Below, piece by piece: positions 34,645 to 44,047 of a DNA stretch of 54,455 nucleotides (within the stretch, counting starts at the first letter, position 1; the number at the start of each line of letters is the position of its first letter). The translations under genes were made by a program, and so were the position numbers. The stretch covers positions 1 through 54,455 of the forward strand of contig NZ_APMH01000028.1 of NCBI RefSeq assembly GCF_000359585.1, in the 5' to 3' direction. The notes below the pieces were generated by a model. It was not told the origin of the DNA. It saw only the letters and a list, made by a program, of their open reading frames with translations, and ran no database searches. This stretch comes from Clostridium tyrobutyricum DSM 2637 = ATCC 25755 = JCM 11008 (GTDB taxonomy: Bacteria; Bacillota; Clostridia; Clostridiales; Clostridiaceae).

Positions 34645-35445
34645 TTATTTTGATAACTCATTATAAATCTCATCTATAACACTCATAGATATGCTTTTTT
34701 TCTGCCAAATCTGTTGAGATGCTACAGCTTGAGCTACCAGCATATATAATCCATTAACTGTTTTAATGCCCAATTCCCTCCCGTACTTTAGAAATAAAGT
34801 GTAATTGGGATTATATATCAAGTCTACAGCCGCACTAAAATTATTTAATATTTCCTTGTCAACTGGAGAAACTTCCACATTTGGATACATACCACAAGGA
34901 GTACAATTTATTATAATATCTGAATTATTTATATTGTAGAGTTCTTTGTAAGATATGATTTTACAATCATTTTCACTAGTTTTTTCAGGATTTCTACTTA
35001 CATATGTAATGTCACTGCAATTATTGTCTATAAGATATCTAACTGCTGCTTTAGAAGCTCCGCCTGTACCTAATATAACTATATTTTTATTGGATATATC
35101 TATATTATATTTTTTTAATGTCAAACCAAAACCATAATAGTCTGTATTATATCCTTTTAATCTATCATTGCAAAATTCTATTGTGTTTACTGCTCCTATT
35201 TTTTCTGCTTCCATAGATACTTCATCTATATACTGCATTATCTTAATTTTATGCGGTATAGTTACATTGACGCCTCTACATTTTAAAGTTTTCAAAGCTT
35301 CTACACTCTTCTTTAAATTTCCACTCTCTATTTCAAAAAGATTATAATTTCCCTCTTTATTGATTTTCTTTAAAATAAGATGGTGTATTATAGGTGAGAA
35401 GCTATGTCCCAATTTTCCTCCTATAAGTCCATAAAGATCACTCAT
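34645..35445 (-). CDS. aroE: Shikimate dehydrogenase
   Basis: A 266-residue NADPH-dependent enzyme that reduces 3-dehydroshikimate to shikimate. Motifs are GKLGHSFSP at the start (shikimate pocket), NVTIPHK with the catalytic Lys, NTDYYGF with the catalytic Asp, and the Rossmann loop GTGGASKA. The ATG follows AGGAGG. It is 39 bp upstream of the kinase/dehydratase fusion gene, so together they supply the middle three steps of the shikimate pathway. Confidence 0.95.
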   Translation of the reverse strand: MSDLYGLIGGKLGHSFSPIIHHLILKKINKEGNYNLFEIESGNLKKSVEALKTLKCRGVNVTIPHKIKIMQYIDEVSMEAEKIGAVNTIEFCNDRLKGYNTDYYGFGLTLKKYNIDISNKNIVILGTGGASKAAVRYLIDNNCSDITYVSRNPEKTSENDCKIISYKELYNINNSDIIINCTPCGMYPNVEVSPVDKEILNNFSAAVDLIYNPNYTLFLKYGRELGIKTVNGLYMLVAQAVASQQIWQKKSISMSVIDEIYNELSK

Positions 35446-35475
35446 ACCAATACCTCCTGATAATTAAATACTTAA

Positions 35476-37893
35476 CTATTCGTCCCAAAATACTTTCAAA
35501 ATACTTTCTATATCGTGTTCACAATCTATTATATGATTTGGATACCATTCCCTTGGAAATAATTTCTTATACTTAACTGTCATAAACCTCTTGTCTATTA
35601 AGAGTATAACACCTCTATCGCTTTCTGTCCTTATAACTCTACCTGCCGCCTGGAGTATTTTATTCATACCAGGATACATATAAGAATACTCGTATCCCAA
35701 GCCATTCTTTTTATTAAAAAAGTCCATTATTATATCTCTTTCAAAAGATATTTTTGGAAGTCCTACTCCTACTATTATACTTCCTATCAATTTATCCCCT
35801 TTAAGATCTATACCTTCTGAAAACAATCCTCCAAGTACTGCAAATGATATGAAACTTTCTTTTGAGTCCTCTTTGAAATCATTTAAAAATTTTTCTCTTT
35901 CAGATTCACTCATGCCAGATTTCTGGATTGAAGTCTTTACATCAGGAAACTTTTCTATAAAAAGTTCATATACTCTATCCATATACCCATAAGAAGGGAA
36001 AAAAACTATATAATTGCCTGTTCTCCTGGAAACAACAGTCTTTATGTAGTTTATAATTGGCAGACAACTTTCTTCCCTGCTTCTATAAACTGTTGAAATA
36101 TTACTAGATATCAGGATTTCCCTATTTCTTCTTTCAAACGGGCATAAAAGTGTCATATTATAATCCTCTGCTCTGCCTCCAAGTATATCTTTAAAATAAT
36201 TCATTGGAGATAATGTAGCTGAAAAAAGTATGGAAGCTTCTGCACTTTTCATTCTCTCATCAAGTAGAGTTGATGGATCAATACACAATATTTTAACCTT
36301 TAAGTCACCTGCCATATTTTCTATATAAGTTATAAAATTATCATTATATATCTCATATATTCTAATAAAGTTATTTACAGTAAAATATTCATCTAAAATT
36401 TCATCATATCCTGTTTGACCAGCATTTTTAATCATCCATTCTTCTATTTGTGAAGAAAAGTTTTTAAGCAAAAAATAGATTTCTGACATTTTACTCTTTT
36501 GCGCATATATGTTTTTTTTAATATATACTATATCACCAGACAACTTATCTTTTAAATCTTTGAATTCCAAATTACAATTTTTCTTTAAATCAAGCATATA
36601 AGAATTTATTTTATTCAGACACTTTAATATTTTATTATCTTCTTTTTTAATAAACTTTTTTATATGCAAAAATGATTTTTTATAAATTTCCGCTGAAAAC
36701 ATATCTCTTGATCTATCTACTAAATTATGCGCTTCATCAATTAAAAGTACATTTTTTTCCGATGATTCATCAAAAAATCTCCTTAAATATACCCTGGGAT
36801 TAAAGGCATAATTATAGTCGCATATTACATAGTCACAGAATAGGGCAGTATCTAGGCAAAATTCAAAAGGACAAATTTGGAACTTTTTAGAATATTTTAT
36901 GATTTTGTCCCTAGTTATCAAATCCTCTGAATTTATAATTTCAAATATAGCTTCATTGACTCTGTTATAATGACCTCTAGCATATTCACAGTGTTCCGGA
37001 TTACACGCCGTATCATCATTTAAGCATACTTTTTCTTTTGCCGTAATAGTTATACTTTTTAATCTAAGACCACGTTCAAACATAATTTTTAAAGTTTCTT
37101 CTGCTGTAGCTCTTGTTGTAGTTTTAGCTGTCAGGTAAAATATTGTAGAAAGCTTTTGGGTAGCCAGGGCCTTTATTGACGGGAAAATTGTAGATATTGT
37201 TTTACCTATACCCGTAGGTGCCTGAACAAACAATCTTTTTTTATCCCTTATTGTTCCATAAACTACTGCTGCCAACTTTCTCTGACCAGTTCTATAGCTC
37301 TTAAATGGAAACTTTAAATCATCTATGGATTTATTTCTAATATCATTCCAATCTTTTTTAAGTTCAACCCATTTATAATATTTATCCAAAATATCAATAA
37401 AAAAACGCCTAAGATCCTCTATGTTGATCTTTTCTTTTATAAATTTAACTTTATGGTCATTTATATTATAATATGTAAGTTGTACACATATATAATCAAG
37501 TTTATTTTCATATGCATATATATAGGCATAGCATTTTACCTGTGCTAAATGCAAGGGATTGTAAGTTGCATCTATCATTTCAAGAGGTCTTGTCACTGTT
37601 TTTATTTCATCTATAGTTACACAATCGTCTTCTAAAATTATTCCATCTGCTCTACCCTCTATTAAAAATTTAAATTTCCTATATATTATTTCATATTTTA
37701 GTGATACCTCACAATTATAAGTGGCGCTTTTGTCTCCTATTATCTTATCTTTGTACTGCTGCTGTATCTTTTGATGTACTCTGGTACCTTCCAATGCTCT
37801 AACATTGCTGGTAAACCTGTTGTCTAGATCACCCTGCCTAAGTACAAATTCTACAAGATTTCTCACGGATATCTTTATTACATCCTGATCCAT
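35476..37893 (-). CDS. PD-(D/E)XK nuclease fused to XPD/DinG-type helicase
   Basis: An 805-residue protein. The N-terminal 190 residues look like a RecB-type nuclease: EGTRVHQKIQQQY (His), GRADGII and IDEIKT (D and E-x-K), and LAQVKCYAYIYA (QxxxY). The rest is a superfamily 2 Rad3/XPD/DinG helicase: Walker A APTGIGKT, four or more cysteines in the 4Fe-4S region (VCLN, ACNPEHCEYA, ICPFEFC), the DEAH box LLIDEAHNL, FSATLSP, and motif VI QAAGRVIR. It is therefore a 5'-3' helicase coupled to a nuclease, likely in DNA repair. The start chosen is the ATG at 37893; an in-frame TTG lies eight codons earlier. It is upstream of aroE on the same strand. Confidence 0.88.
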   Translation of the reverse strand: MDQDVIKISVRNLVEFVLRQGDLDNRFTSNVRALEGTRVHQKIQQQYKDKIIGDKSATYNCEVSLKYEIIYRKFKFLIEGRADGIILEDDCVTIDEIKTVTRPLEMIDATYNPLHLAQVKCYAYIYAYENKLDYICVQLTYYNINDHKVKFIKEKINIEDLRRFFIDILDKYYKWVELKKDWNDIRNKSIDDLKFPFKSYRTGQRKLAAVVYGTIRDKKRLFVQAPTGIGKTISTIFPSIKALATQKLSTIFYLTAKTTTRATAEETLKIMFERGLRLKSITITAKEKVCLNDDTACNPEHCEYARGHYNRVNEAIFEIINSEDLITRDKIIKYSKKFQICPFEFCLDTALFCDYVICDYNYAFNPRVYLRRFFDESSEKNVLLIDEAHNLVDRSRDMFSAEIYKKSFLHIKKFIKKEDNKILKCLNKINSYMLDLKKNCNLEFKDLKDKLSGDIVYIKKNIYAQKSKMSEIYFLLKNFSSQIEEWMIKNAGQTGYDEILDEYFTVNNFIRIYEIYNDNFITYIENMAGDLKVKILCIDPSTLLDERMKSAEASILFSATLSPMNYFKDILGGRAEDYNMTLLCPFERRNREILISSNISTVYRSREESCLPIINYIKTVVSRRTGNYIVFFPSYGYMDRVYELFIEKFPDVKTSIQKSGMSESEREKFLNDFKEDSKESFISFAVLGGLFSEGIDLKGDKLIGSIIVGVGLPKISFERDIIMDFFNKKNGLGYEYSYMYPGMNKILQAAGRVIRTESDRGVILLIDKRFMTVKYKKLFPREWYPNHIIDCEHDIESILKVFWDE

Positions 37894-38160
37894 AAAATCA
37901 ACTCTTTCAAAACTCAATATATTATATTATTTTACTATATACAATTGATAATATCTAATTTATTTTTACAAATTCAATACAATGTACTCCCTTTACTGTA
38001 AAATTATATATTTTTATATATTTATTTCTATTTGGTAGATTATTATACAAAAATATAGTATAATTAATCTAAATTGTTCTATAAATTATTTTTAAATATA
38101 TACGATAATAATTATATTGTATTATAATTCTAAAATTTATTATATATTTAGGAGGTAAGC

Positions 38161-39663
38161 ATGAACGGATCTAAAAAACTAATATTTTCTTTTTTTATTT
38201 CAGCTTCTGTTATAAATACTAGTGTTGTTATGTCTAATAGTGTCCATGCTGCTGGAAATTTACCAAACATTCAAAGTACCGCTTATAACAATGTTGGAAA
38301 TATATTTTCAAAAAGTGGTTATACTGGCGAATGCACTTGGTTTACATATGGAAGGACTCTAGAAAAATTAGGTATAGCATTACCTTCAGAATTTTATGGT
38401 AATGCTGTTGACTGGTGGTATGCCAATGCTAGGGATAATATATATTCATATGGAACAGAGCCGAGGGATAATTCCATTGCAGTATGGTATGGAGGCCCAA
38501 AAGGTTATGGTCATGTAGGTTTTGTAGAAAAAGTAGAAGGTAACTCTGTATATTTAAATGAGGGAAACTTCAACGTTAGAGGATCATATGACGGAAATGT
38601 AAAAGTCATGACAAAGTCTCAAATGCAAAATAGAGGAAATATATTTCTGAAAGGATATATATATGTTGGGTCTGGCAAATCTGCAAGTATTCCAGCTTCT
38701 GCAACAACAGAAAATCTAAAAGTTATCAATTCTGGTATAGTTAGCATATCCAGTTCAGGTTCGAGCCTAAATGTACGAAGTGGAGCTGGAACTTCTTTTG
38801 GAACCATTGGAAATTTTAAAAATGGTCAATCAGTTCAAATATTAGGAACTGTTGGAAACTGGTATAAAGTCAAATTCAATTCCAGTTATGGATATGTTAA
38901 TTCAAGCTACATAAAAATAGGTTCTTCACAGCAGATTGCACAGGGAGCAGGTGGAAATTTCGATAATACTACCTCAATTTCCCAAACAAAAGCTTATGTC
39001 AAATTAAGTGATGTGTCTTCTTCCTTAAATTTAAGAAGTAATCCTAATGGAGCCGTTATTGGATCTTTATCAAACGGTCAAAGCTTGTCATTAGTGGGTA
39101 AAAATGGTAATTGGTATAAAGTTACTACTTCAACTGGTCAAACAGGTTATGTATCTTCTGCTTACGTATCAACTACAGTACCTACTAATTCAGTAACAGT
39201 AAATTCAAATACTGTAGGCTCGCCTAACATAAGTTCAACATCAGCTTATGTAAAATTAACTGACAGTTCCTCCATCTTAAATTTAAGAAGTACCCCTAAT
39301 GGAGCCATTATTGGATTTTTATCAAATGGTACCAAAATATCGTTACTGGGAAAAAGCGGAAACTGGTATAAGGTTTCTGTAAATGGTAAAACAGGTTATA
39401 TATCCTCAGCTTACGTATCTGCTAATACTGCTGCAGTTAAAACAAGTAGTCCAGTTAATACTGTTTCTGGGAAAACAGGCACAGTCAAGCTTCAAAATTC
39501 ATCCTCAACTTTAAATTTGAGAAACAGTGCATGGACAGGACGTGTAGTATCATCTCTTAAGAATGGTACTAAAGTTACAATTTTAAGTTCAACTGGTAGA
39601 TGGTACAAGGTTTCTGTAGGATCAACTATAGGATATGTTCATTCAGATTATATACAATTATAA
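38161..39663 (+). CDS. Secreted CHAP-domain protein with SH3 repeats
   Basis: A 500-residue exported protein. A signal peptide (about 1-30, ending VHA) is followed by a CHAP amidase/endopeptidase domain (about 40-165): the catalytic Cys is in GECTWFTYGR and the His in GYGHVGFVEKV, with NEGNFN after it. Then four bacterial SH3 repeats follow, each recognised by LNLRSxxxG and WYKV, joined by Ser/Thr-rich linkers. It should bind and cut peptidoglycan, for example in daughter-cell separation or growth. The ATG follows TTAGGAGG. The promoter region (37918-38160) has TATAAT sequences but no clear -35. Confidence 0.93.
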   Translation: MNGSKKLIFSFFISASVINTSVVMSNSVHAAGNLPNIQSTAYNNVGNIFSKSGYTGECTWFTYGRTLEKLGIALPSEFYGNAVDWWYANARDNIYSYGTEPRDNSIAVWYGGPKGYGHVGFVEKVEGNSVYLNEGNFNVRGSYDGNVKVMTKSQMQNRGNIFLKGYIYVGSGKSASIPASATTENLKVINSGIVSISSSGSSLNVRSGAGTSFGTIGNFKNGQSVQILGTVGNWYKVKFNSSYGYVNSSYIKIGSSQQIAQGAGGNFDNTTSISQTKAYVKLSDVSSSLNLRSNPNGAVIGSLSNGQSLSLVGKNGNWYKVTTSTGQTGYVSSAYVSTTVPTNSVTVNSNTVGSPNISSTSAYVKLTDSSSILNLRSTPNGAIIGFLSNGTKISLLGKSGNWYKVSVNGKTGYISSAYVSANTAAVKTSSPVNTVSGKTGTVKLQNSSSTLNLRNSAWTGRVVSSLKNGTKVTILSSTGRWYKVSVGSTIGYVHSDYIQL

Positions 39664-39670
39664 TCATGTA

Positions 39671-39702
39671 AAAAAGTGGATTCTTTTGAACCCACTTTTT
39701 AT
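39671..39702. terminator. Bidirectional terminator after the CHAP gene
   Basis: AAAAAGTGG (39671-39679) pairs with CCACTTTTT (39692-39700), with an inner TTC/GAA pair and one mismatch. T-rich on both strands. Confidence 0.8.
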
Positions 39703-39711
39703 TATAAAACA

Positions 39712-40545
39712 TTATTCGTTAATTTTATATTTCATTTCAAGTGACAATTTATCTAGAAGTTGATTTTTATCAGTTCCATCTTCAGGAAATGTAACCGAAG
39801 AAGTTACTATTTTGTATTTTAAATACCTTAAATCATTATCTCTAATATTTTTGTAATAGTTCATAATCTTACTCGATTTTTCTACTACAACATTTTCATC
39901 ACAGTTTGGAAGAACTGATATGAATGTTGATATCCCATACTTTTCAAACAAATCAGGCTTTTTAAAAAAATTCTTCATATTTTCATAAAGTATATCCAAT
40001 AATGCCAAATAACTATCTTTAACTTCTATTTTTTCTTCTGATTCCCTGGCATTTATTTTTATTAAACTCAGCATCATAAGTGATAATTTTTTATTTTTTA
40101 ATTTAGCCTCATCTATCTGTTTATTAATATATTCTTGAAAATTCAAGTATATTATTTCTCCTGAATCATTATTATTTTCATATGTAGATATAAGTTGTTT
40201 TGTTCTATGAATTAATGTTTTAGAACTAAATGGTTTTAATATATATTCTGAGGCACCTTCTTTTATACATTTTATAAACATACTTCTTGTATTTAATTTA
40301 GTAAGTATCATAATGGGGATTTTTAATTTTCTAGCTTTAATCTTCCTAAGTATTTCAAGTCCATCTTCTCTAACAAGACCTATCTCCAATATAATTAAAC
40401 TTATATCATCTTTATTATCAGATAATTTTTTAAAAAAATCAAAAGAACTGCTTGATTCATATATTTCTATTCCTACACTTTCCATTATATCTTTGACCCT
40501 ATATCTTACATATGGCATATCATCTAATATTATAATTTTATTCAT
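39712..40545 (-). CDS. Receiver-domain protein with Glu at the phosphoacceptor site
   Basis: A 277-residue protein. The first 115 residues are a response-regulator receiver: LDDM at the N-terminus (D8, D9), MILTKLN with the switch Thr, and LKPF with the conserved Lys. At the phosphoacceptor position the sequence reads IILEIGL, so Glu (E54) replaces the usual Asp; it may mimic constant phosphorylation. The C-terminal 160 residues look like a decayed GGDEF domain (DLFEKYGISTFISVLPN where the active site would be) and should be catalytically dead. No histidine kinase is nearby. It is probably a signalling adaptor. The ATG follows AGGATGA. Confidence 0.8.
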   Translation of the reverse strand: MNKIIILDDMPYVRYRVKDIMESVGIEIYESSSSFDFFKKLSDNKDDISLIILEIGLVREDGLEILRKIKARKLKIPIMILTKLNTRSMFIKCIKEGASEYILKPFSSKTLIHRTKQLISTYENNNDSGEIIYLNFQEYINKQIDEAKLKNKKLSLMMLSLIKINARESEEKIEVKDSYLALLDILYENMKNFFKKPDLFEKYGISTFISVLPNCDENVVVEKSSKIMNYYKNIRDNDLRYLKYKIVTSSVTFPEDGTDKNQLLDKLSLEMKYKINE

Positions 40546-40628
40546 ATCAATTCATCCTATTATTCAATATTTTGTATTATACTCTTATTATCGTATACTA
40601 TTACAATATTTTAATAGGTAAAATTATA

Positions 40629-41372
40629 TTAAAACATTCCTCCATCCACAGTTATAATTTGACCTGTTATATATCTGGATGATTCACTGCACAAAAAAGA
40701 TACTATATTACTTATGTCCTCAGTTTTTCCAAATCTTCCTGATGGTATTTCATCAATTAGAGCATTTCTTTCATCATTGCTCAGCCATTTATTCATTTTT
40801 GTATCAATTACACCAGGTGCAACTGCATTTACTCTTATATTTGAAGGAGCCATTTCTTTAGCAATTGCTTTTGTAAATGAATTCACAGCCCCTTTAGCTG
40901 CAGAATAGATTGACTCACAAGAAGCTCCTTCGCTGCCCCATATTGATGATATGTTCACTATAATTCCATTTTTTTTGGATATCATATATTTTAATGCACA
41001 GTGAGTACAGTTTAATACTCCTTTTAAATCTACATCAATTATTCTATTCCACTGATCTTCATCAGCATCTATAAAAAGTCCTATATTAGAAACACCTGCA
41101 TTATTTACCAATATATCGATTTTGCCCATATTATCTACTGCACAATCTATTAATTTTTTAGCACTATTATAATTACTTACATCTCCTTGAAATATAATCC
41201 CAGTAACACCATACTTCTTTATGTTATCCAAAGTCCTCCTTGCCTCTATTTCATTTTTCCTATAGTTAACAATAATATTGGCTCCACATTTTGCAAGTTC
41301 AATTGATATAGCTCTTCCTATATCTCCAGATCCACCTGTTACTACTGCAACTTTCCCGCTTAAATCAACCAA
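40629..41372 (-). CDS. SDR-family oxidoreductase (FabG-like)
   Basis: A 247-residue short-chain dehydrogenase. Cofactor loop VVTGGSGDIGRA, NADP-type basic residues after the second strand (NYRKNE), NNAG, catalytic Ser in NISSIWG, YSAAKGA with the Tyr and Lys, and C-terminal ITVDGGMF. It is closest to 3-oxoacyl-ACP reductases, but it lies outside any fab operon, so it may reduce another 3-keto substrate. The TTG start follows GAGAGGTG. It is divergent from tpx. Confidence 0.87.
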   Translation of the reverse strand: MVDLSGKVAVVTGGSGDIGRAISIELAKCGANIIVNYRKNEIEARRTLDNIKKYGVTGIIFQGDVSNYNSAKKLIDCAVDNMGKIDILVNNAGVSNIGLFIDADEDQWNRIIDVDLKGVLNCTHCALKYMISKKNGIIVNISSIWGSEGASCESIYSAAKGAVNSFTKAIAKEMAPSNIRVNAVAPGVIDTKMNKWLSNDERNALIDEIPSGRFGKTEDISNIVSFLCSESSRYITGQIITVDGGMF

Positions 41373-41478
41373 TTAAAACTACACCTCTCATATTTAAATT
41401 TTACTATTTTATTATACACCATATATTATCGTAAATATTTATACCTTATATTGCATATTATATTATATTGTGTTATCA

Positions 41479-41493
41479 TAATAATAATTATTG
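41479..41493. promoter_or_regulatory. PerR-like box in front of tpx
   Basis: TAATAATAATTATTG matches 11 of 14 defined positions of the PerR consensus. It overlaps a possible -10 TATCAT (41474-41479) that lies 17 bases after TTGCAT. The setting is reasonable for a peroxide-induced gene, but the local A+T content weakens it. Confidence 0.35.
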
Positions 41494-41522
41494 ATTAATA
41501 TGTTTTGTTTGGAGGGATTTAT

Positions 41523-42017
41523 ATGCAATTAAAATTTCAAGGAAAACCCGTAACACTTTCTGGTAATACTGTTAAAGTAGGTGATACTGTACCTGACTTT
41601 ACTGTAATTGATAACAACCTTAATCCAATATCTTTAAAAGATACAAAGGGAGTAAGAATACTTTTAACAGTTCCATCTATTGACACACCTGTATGTGATT
41701 TAGAAACAAGAACTTTTAATGAAAAAGCTTCTGAAATTCCAGGAGTTACTGTATATACAATATCAATGGACCTACCATTTGCACAAAGTCGTTGGTGTGC
41801 AGCTCATGGAGTTAAAAACGTAACAACAGCTTCTGATTATAAGGATAGGAGTTTTGGAAAAAATTTTGGAACCTATATAGTAGACTTGGGCCTTCTTGCA
41901 AGAACTGCATTTGTAGTAGACAGCAATAATAAAGTTACATATGTAAATTATCTTGAAGAAGTAACAGATTATCCTGATTACGATGAAATTTTAAATGCTG
42001 CAAAAAAAGCAAAATAA
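41523..42017 (+). CDS. tpx: Thiol peroxidase
   Basis: A 164-residue atypical 2-Cys peroxiredoxin that reduces peroxides using thioredoxin. The peroxidatic cysteine is C58 in SIDTPVCDLETR, and the resolving cysteine is C92 in SRWCAAHG. The N-terminal MQLKFQGKPVTLSG is typical. The start chosen is the ATG at 41523 after GGAGGG; the frame is open six codons further. It helps this presumably anaerobic cell survive oxidants and stands alone with its own terminator. Confidence 0.95.
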   Translation: MQLKFQGKPVTLSGNTVKVGDTVPDFTVIDNNLNPISLKDTKGVRILLTVPSIDTPVCDLETRTFNEKASEIPGVTVYTISMDLPFAQSRWCAAHGVKNVTTASDYKDRSFGKNFGTYIVDLGLLARTAFVVDSNNKVTYVNYLEEVTDYPDYDEILNAAKKAK

Positions 42018-42027
42018 TATTTATATA

Positions 42028-42078
42028 AAGTAAATAGGTTGTTAATATTGCCTCAATAGCCTGTTTACTTTTTTATTT
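42028..42078 (+). terminator. Terminator of tpx
   Basis: An 11-bp stem with one G-U (42028-42038 with 42060-42070), followed by TTTTTA on the plus strand. Confidence 0.7.
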
Positions 42079-42154
42079 GCTTTGAAATTTACAATATGAT
42101 ATAATTTTCGTATAATTATAAGATTTCGGATGAAGATAATTGAATTTGCATAGA

Positions 42155-42250
42155 CTATTATTGGACGAAACTCTGGAGAGACTCTATTGAGCGCCGAAGG
42201 GGAAAGCTTTGTTCCAGCGAAACTCTCAGGTAAAAGGACAGAGATTTTAT
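42155..42250 (+). promoter_or_regulatory. Glycine riboswitch (single aptamer)
   Basis: The conserved core is clear: GGACGAAACTCTGGAGAGA, GCGCCGAAGGGG, and AACTCTCAGGTAAAAGGACA. Only one aptamer is seen; no second core is found upstream or downstream. It lies 120 bases ahead of the ACT-domain gene, with an intrinsic terminator between, so it probably acts as an on-switch when glycine is abundant. Confidence 0.95.
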
Positions 42251-42310
42251 AGTAAGATGTTTATTGGGTTGCATTGACTAATAATTATCTTGCCATCGAA
42301 TTGATTTCCC

Positions 42311-42342
42311 AGAGACTAATAACTTAGTCTCTTTTATTTTTA
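42311..42342 (+). terminator. Riboswitch-controlled terminator
   Basis: A 9-bp perfect stem (42311-42319 with 42324-42332) and 4-base loop, followed by TTTATTTTT. It is probably the expression platform of the glycine riboswitch. Confidence 0.8.
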
Positions 42343-42372
42343 ATTACACAATTAGACAAGGAGATGTAACAT

Positions 42373-42642
42373 ATGAAGGCAATTATAACTGTACTTGGGC
42401 ATGATAAAGTCGGGATTATACATGAAATAACTTCCATATTATCTAAAAATAATATAAATATTTTAGATATAAATCAAACTTTGATAAAAGGTTATTTTAC
42501 CATGGTAATGCTGGTAAATATATCAAAAATGAATGTAGATTTTAAACAATTAAAAGCTATACTTGATTCTAAAGCTAATGAAATTGAGGTTTCCATTAAA
42601 ATTCAAAGAGAAGATATCTTCACCTCCATGCATGAGATTTAG
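42373..42642 (+). CDS. ACT-domain protein (UPF0237)
   Basis: An 89-residue protein consisting of one ACT domain: VLGHDKVGIIHEITSIL with the Gly turn that normally contacts an amino acid, and INILDINQTLIKGYFTMVM. ACT domains bind amino acids and control enzymes or transcription. The gene follows a glycine riboswitch, so glycine or serine is the natural candidate ligand. The ATG follows AAGGAG. The UPF0210 gene starts 41 bp downstream; the two families are paired in many Firmicutes. Confidence 0.9.
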   Translation: MKAIITVLGHDKVGIIHEITSILSKNNINILDINQTLIKGYFTMVMLVNISKMNVDFKQLKAILDSKANEIEVSIKIQREDIFTSMHEI

Positions 42643-42683
42643 AAACTTTAAATTATTAAAATAATATATACGAGGTGTTTGAA

Positions 42684-44042
42684 ATGATTAATTCTAAAAA
42701 CATAATGGAAACAATAAACATGATTGAAAAAGAAAATCTTGATATAAGAACTATTACTATGGGAATATCTCTTCTAGACTGCATAGAAAGTGATGGTAAA
42801 AAAGCAAGGACTAAAATTTACGATAAAATTACCAAATATGCCGAAAATCTAGTAAAAACAGCTGAAGAGATTGAAACTGAATATGGGATTCCTATAATAC
42901 ATAAGAGAGTATCTGTAACTCCTATATCCCTAATAGCCCAAGCAAGTTCTGATACTAACTATGTCGAATTTGCAAAAACTTTGGATAGAGCTACTAAAAC
43001 TTTAGGAATAGATTTTATCGGAGGTTTTTCAGCTCTTGTACATAAAGGTTATTCAAAAGGAGATAGAATACTTATAGAATCTTTACCCGAGGCCCTGGCT
43101 GTAACCGAAAAGGTATGTTCTTCCGTAAACGTAGGCAGTACAAAGTCAGGTATTAATATGGACGCAGTAAAAGATATGGGAAGAATAGTAAAAAAAGCGG
43201 CTTATCTTACAAGAGACAATGAAAGTATTGGCTGTGCTAAACTGGTTATATTCTGTAATGCTGTTGAAGACAATCCATTTATGGCAGGTGCTTTTCATGG
43301 AGTTGGTGAAGCTGAATCAATAATAAATGTAGGTGTAAGTGGACCGGGAGTTGTCAAATGTGCTCTTGAAGAAGTAAAAGGCAGAAGTTTTAACGTAGTA
43401 GCAGAAACCATAAAGAAAACTGCTTTTAAAATTACTAGAATGGGCCAGCTAGTAGCAGAGGAAGCTTCAAAAAGGCTAAATACGCCTTTTGGTATAGTAG
43501 ATTTATCCCTTGCCCCAACACCAGCTGTAGGTGACAGTGTTGCAAGGGTTCTTGAAGAAATCGGTTTGGAAAGTTGTGGATGTTCTGGAACTACCGCTGC
43601 TTTGGCAATGCTAAATGATGCAGTTAAAAAGGGTGGTATAATGGCAGCCTCTCAAGTTGGAGGTCTAAGTGGTGCTTTTATACCTGTAAGTGAAGATGAA
43701 GGAATGATAAATGCTGTTAACATAGGTGCACTTAATTTGGAAAAATTAGAAGCAATGACATGTGTATGTTCAGTAGGTCTTGACATGATAGGTATTCCAG
43801 GAGATACTCCTGAATCAACTATATCTGCCATAATTGCAGATGAAGCTGCTATTGGTATGATAAATGCAAAGACAACAGCTGTAAGAGTAATACCTGTTTA
43901 TGGTAAAGGTGTTGGAGATGAAGCCAATTTTGGGGGGCTTCTTGGAAAAGCTCCTATAATGAAGGTAAATACATTTTCAAGTAAGGCCTTTATAGATAGG
44001 GGTGGAAGAATTCCAGCTCCAATTCACAGCTTTAAAAATTAA
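42684..44042 (+). CDS. UPF0210 (DUF711) family protein
   Basis: A 452-residue protein of a family with no settled function, distantly resembling glycyl radical or PFL-like folds but without a glycyl radical motif I can identify. Characteristic features are [14 protein letters not shown] near the start, [16 protein letters not shown], several Gly-rich loops ([17 protein letters not shown]), [19 protein letters not shown] and a C-terminal [11 protein letters not shown]. The start chosen is the ATG at 42684 behind GAGGTG; a GTG three codons earlier is inside the ribosome-binding region. It shares a glycine-riboswitch transcript with the ACT protein, which should be its regulator or partner. Confidence 0.9.
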   Translation: MINSKNIMETINMIEKENLDIRTITMGISLLDCIESDGKKARTKIYDKITKYAENLVKTAEEIETEYGIPIIHKRVSVTPISLIAQASSDTNYVEFAKTLDRATKTLGIDFIGGFSALVHKGYSKGDRILIESLPEALAVTEKVCSSVNVGSTKSGINMDAVKDMGRIVKKAAYLTRDNESIGCAKLVIFCNAVEDNPFMAGAFHGVGEAESIINVGVSGPGVVKCALEEVKGRSFNVVAETIKKTAFKITRMGQLVAEEASKRLNTPFGIVDLSLAPTPAVGDSVARVLEEIGLESCGCSGTTAALAMLNDAVKKGGIMAASQVGGLSGAFIPVSEDEGMINAVNIGALNLEKLEAMTCVCSVGLDMIGIPGDTPESTISAIIADEAAIGMINAKTTAVRVIPVYGKGVGDEANFGGLLGKAPIMKVNTFSSKAFIDRGGRIPAPIHSFKN

Positions 44043-44047
44043 ATTAA

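Noticed and set aside
42250-42310. Second glycine aptamer
   Set aside because: None of the conserved core sequences are present; at most a partial ghost aptamer.
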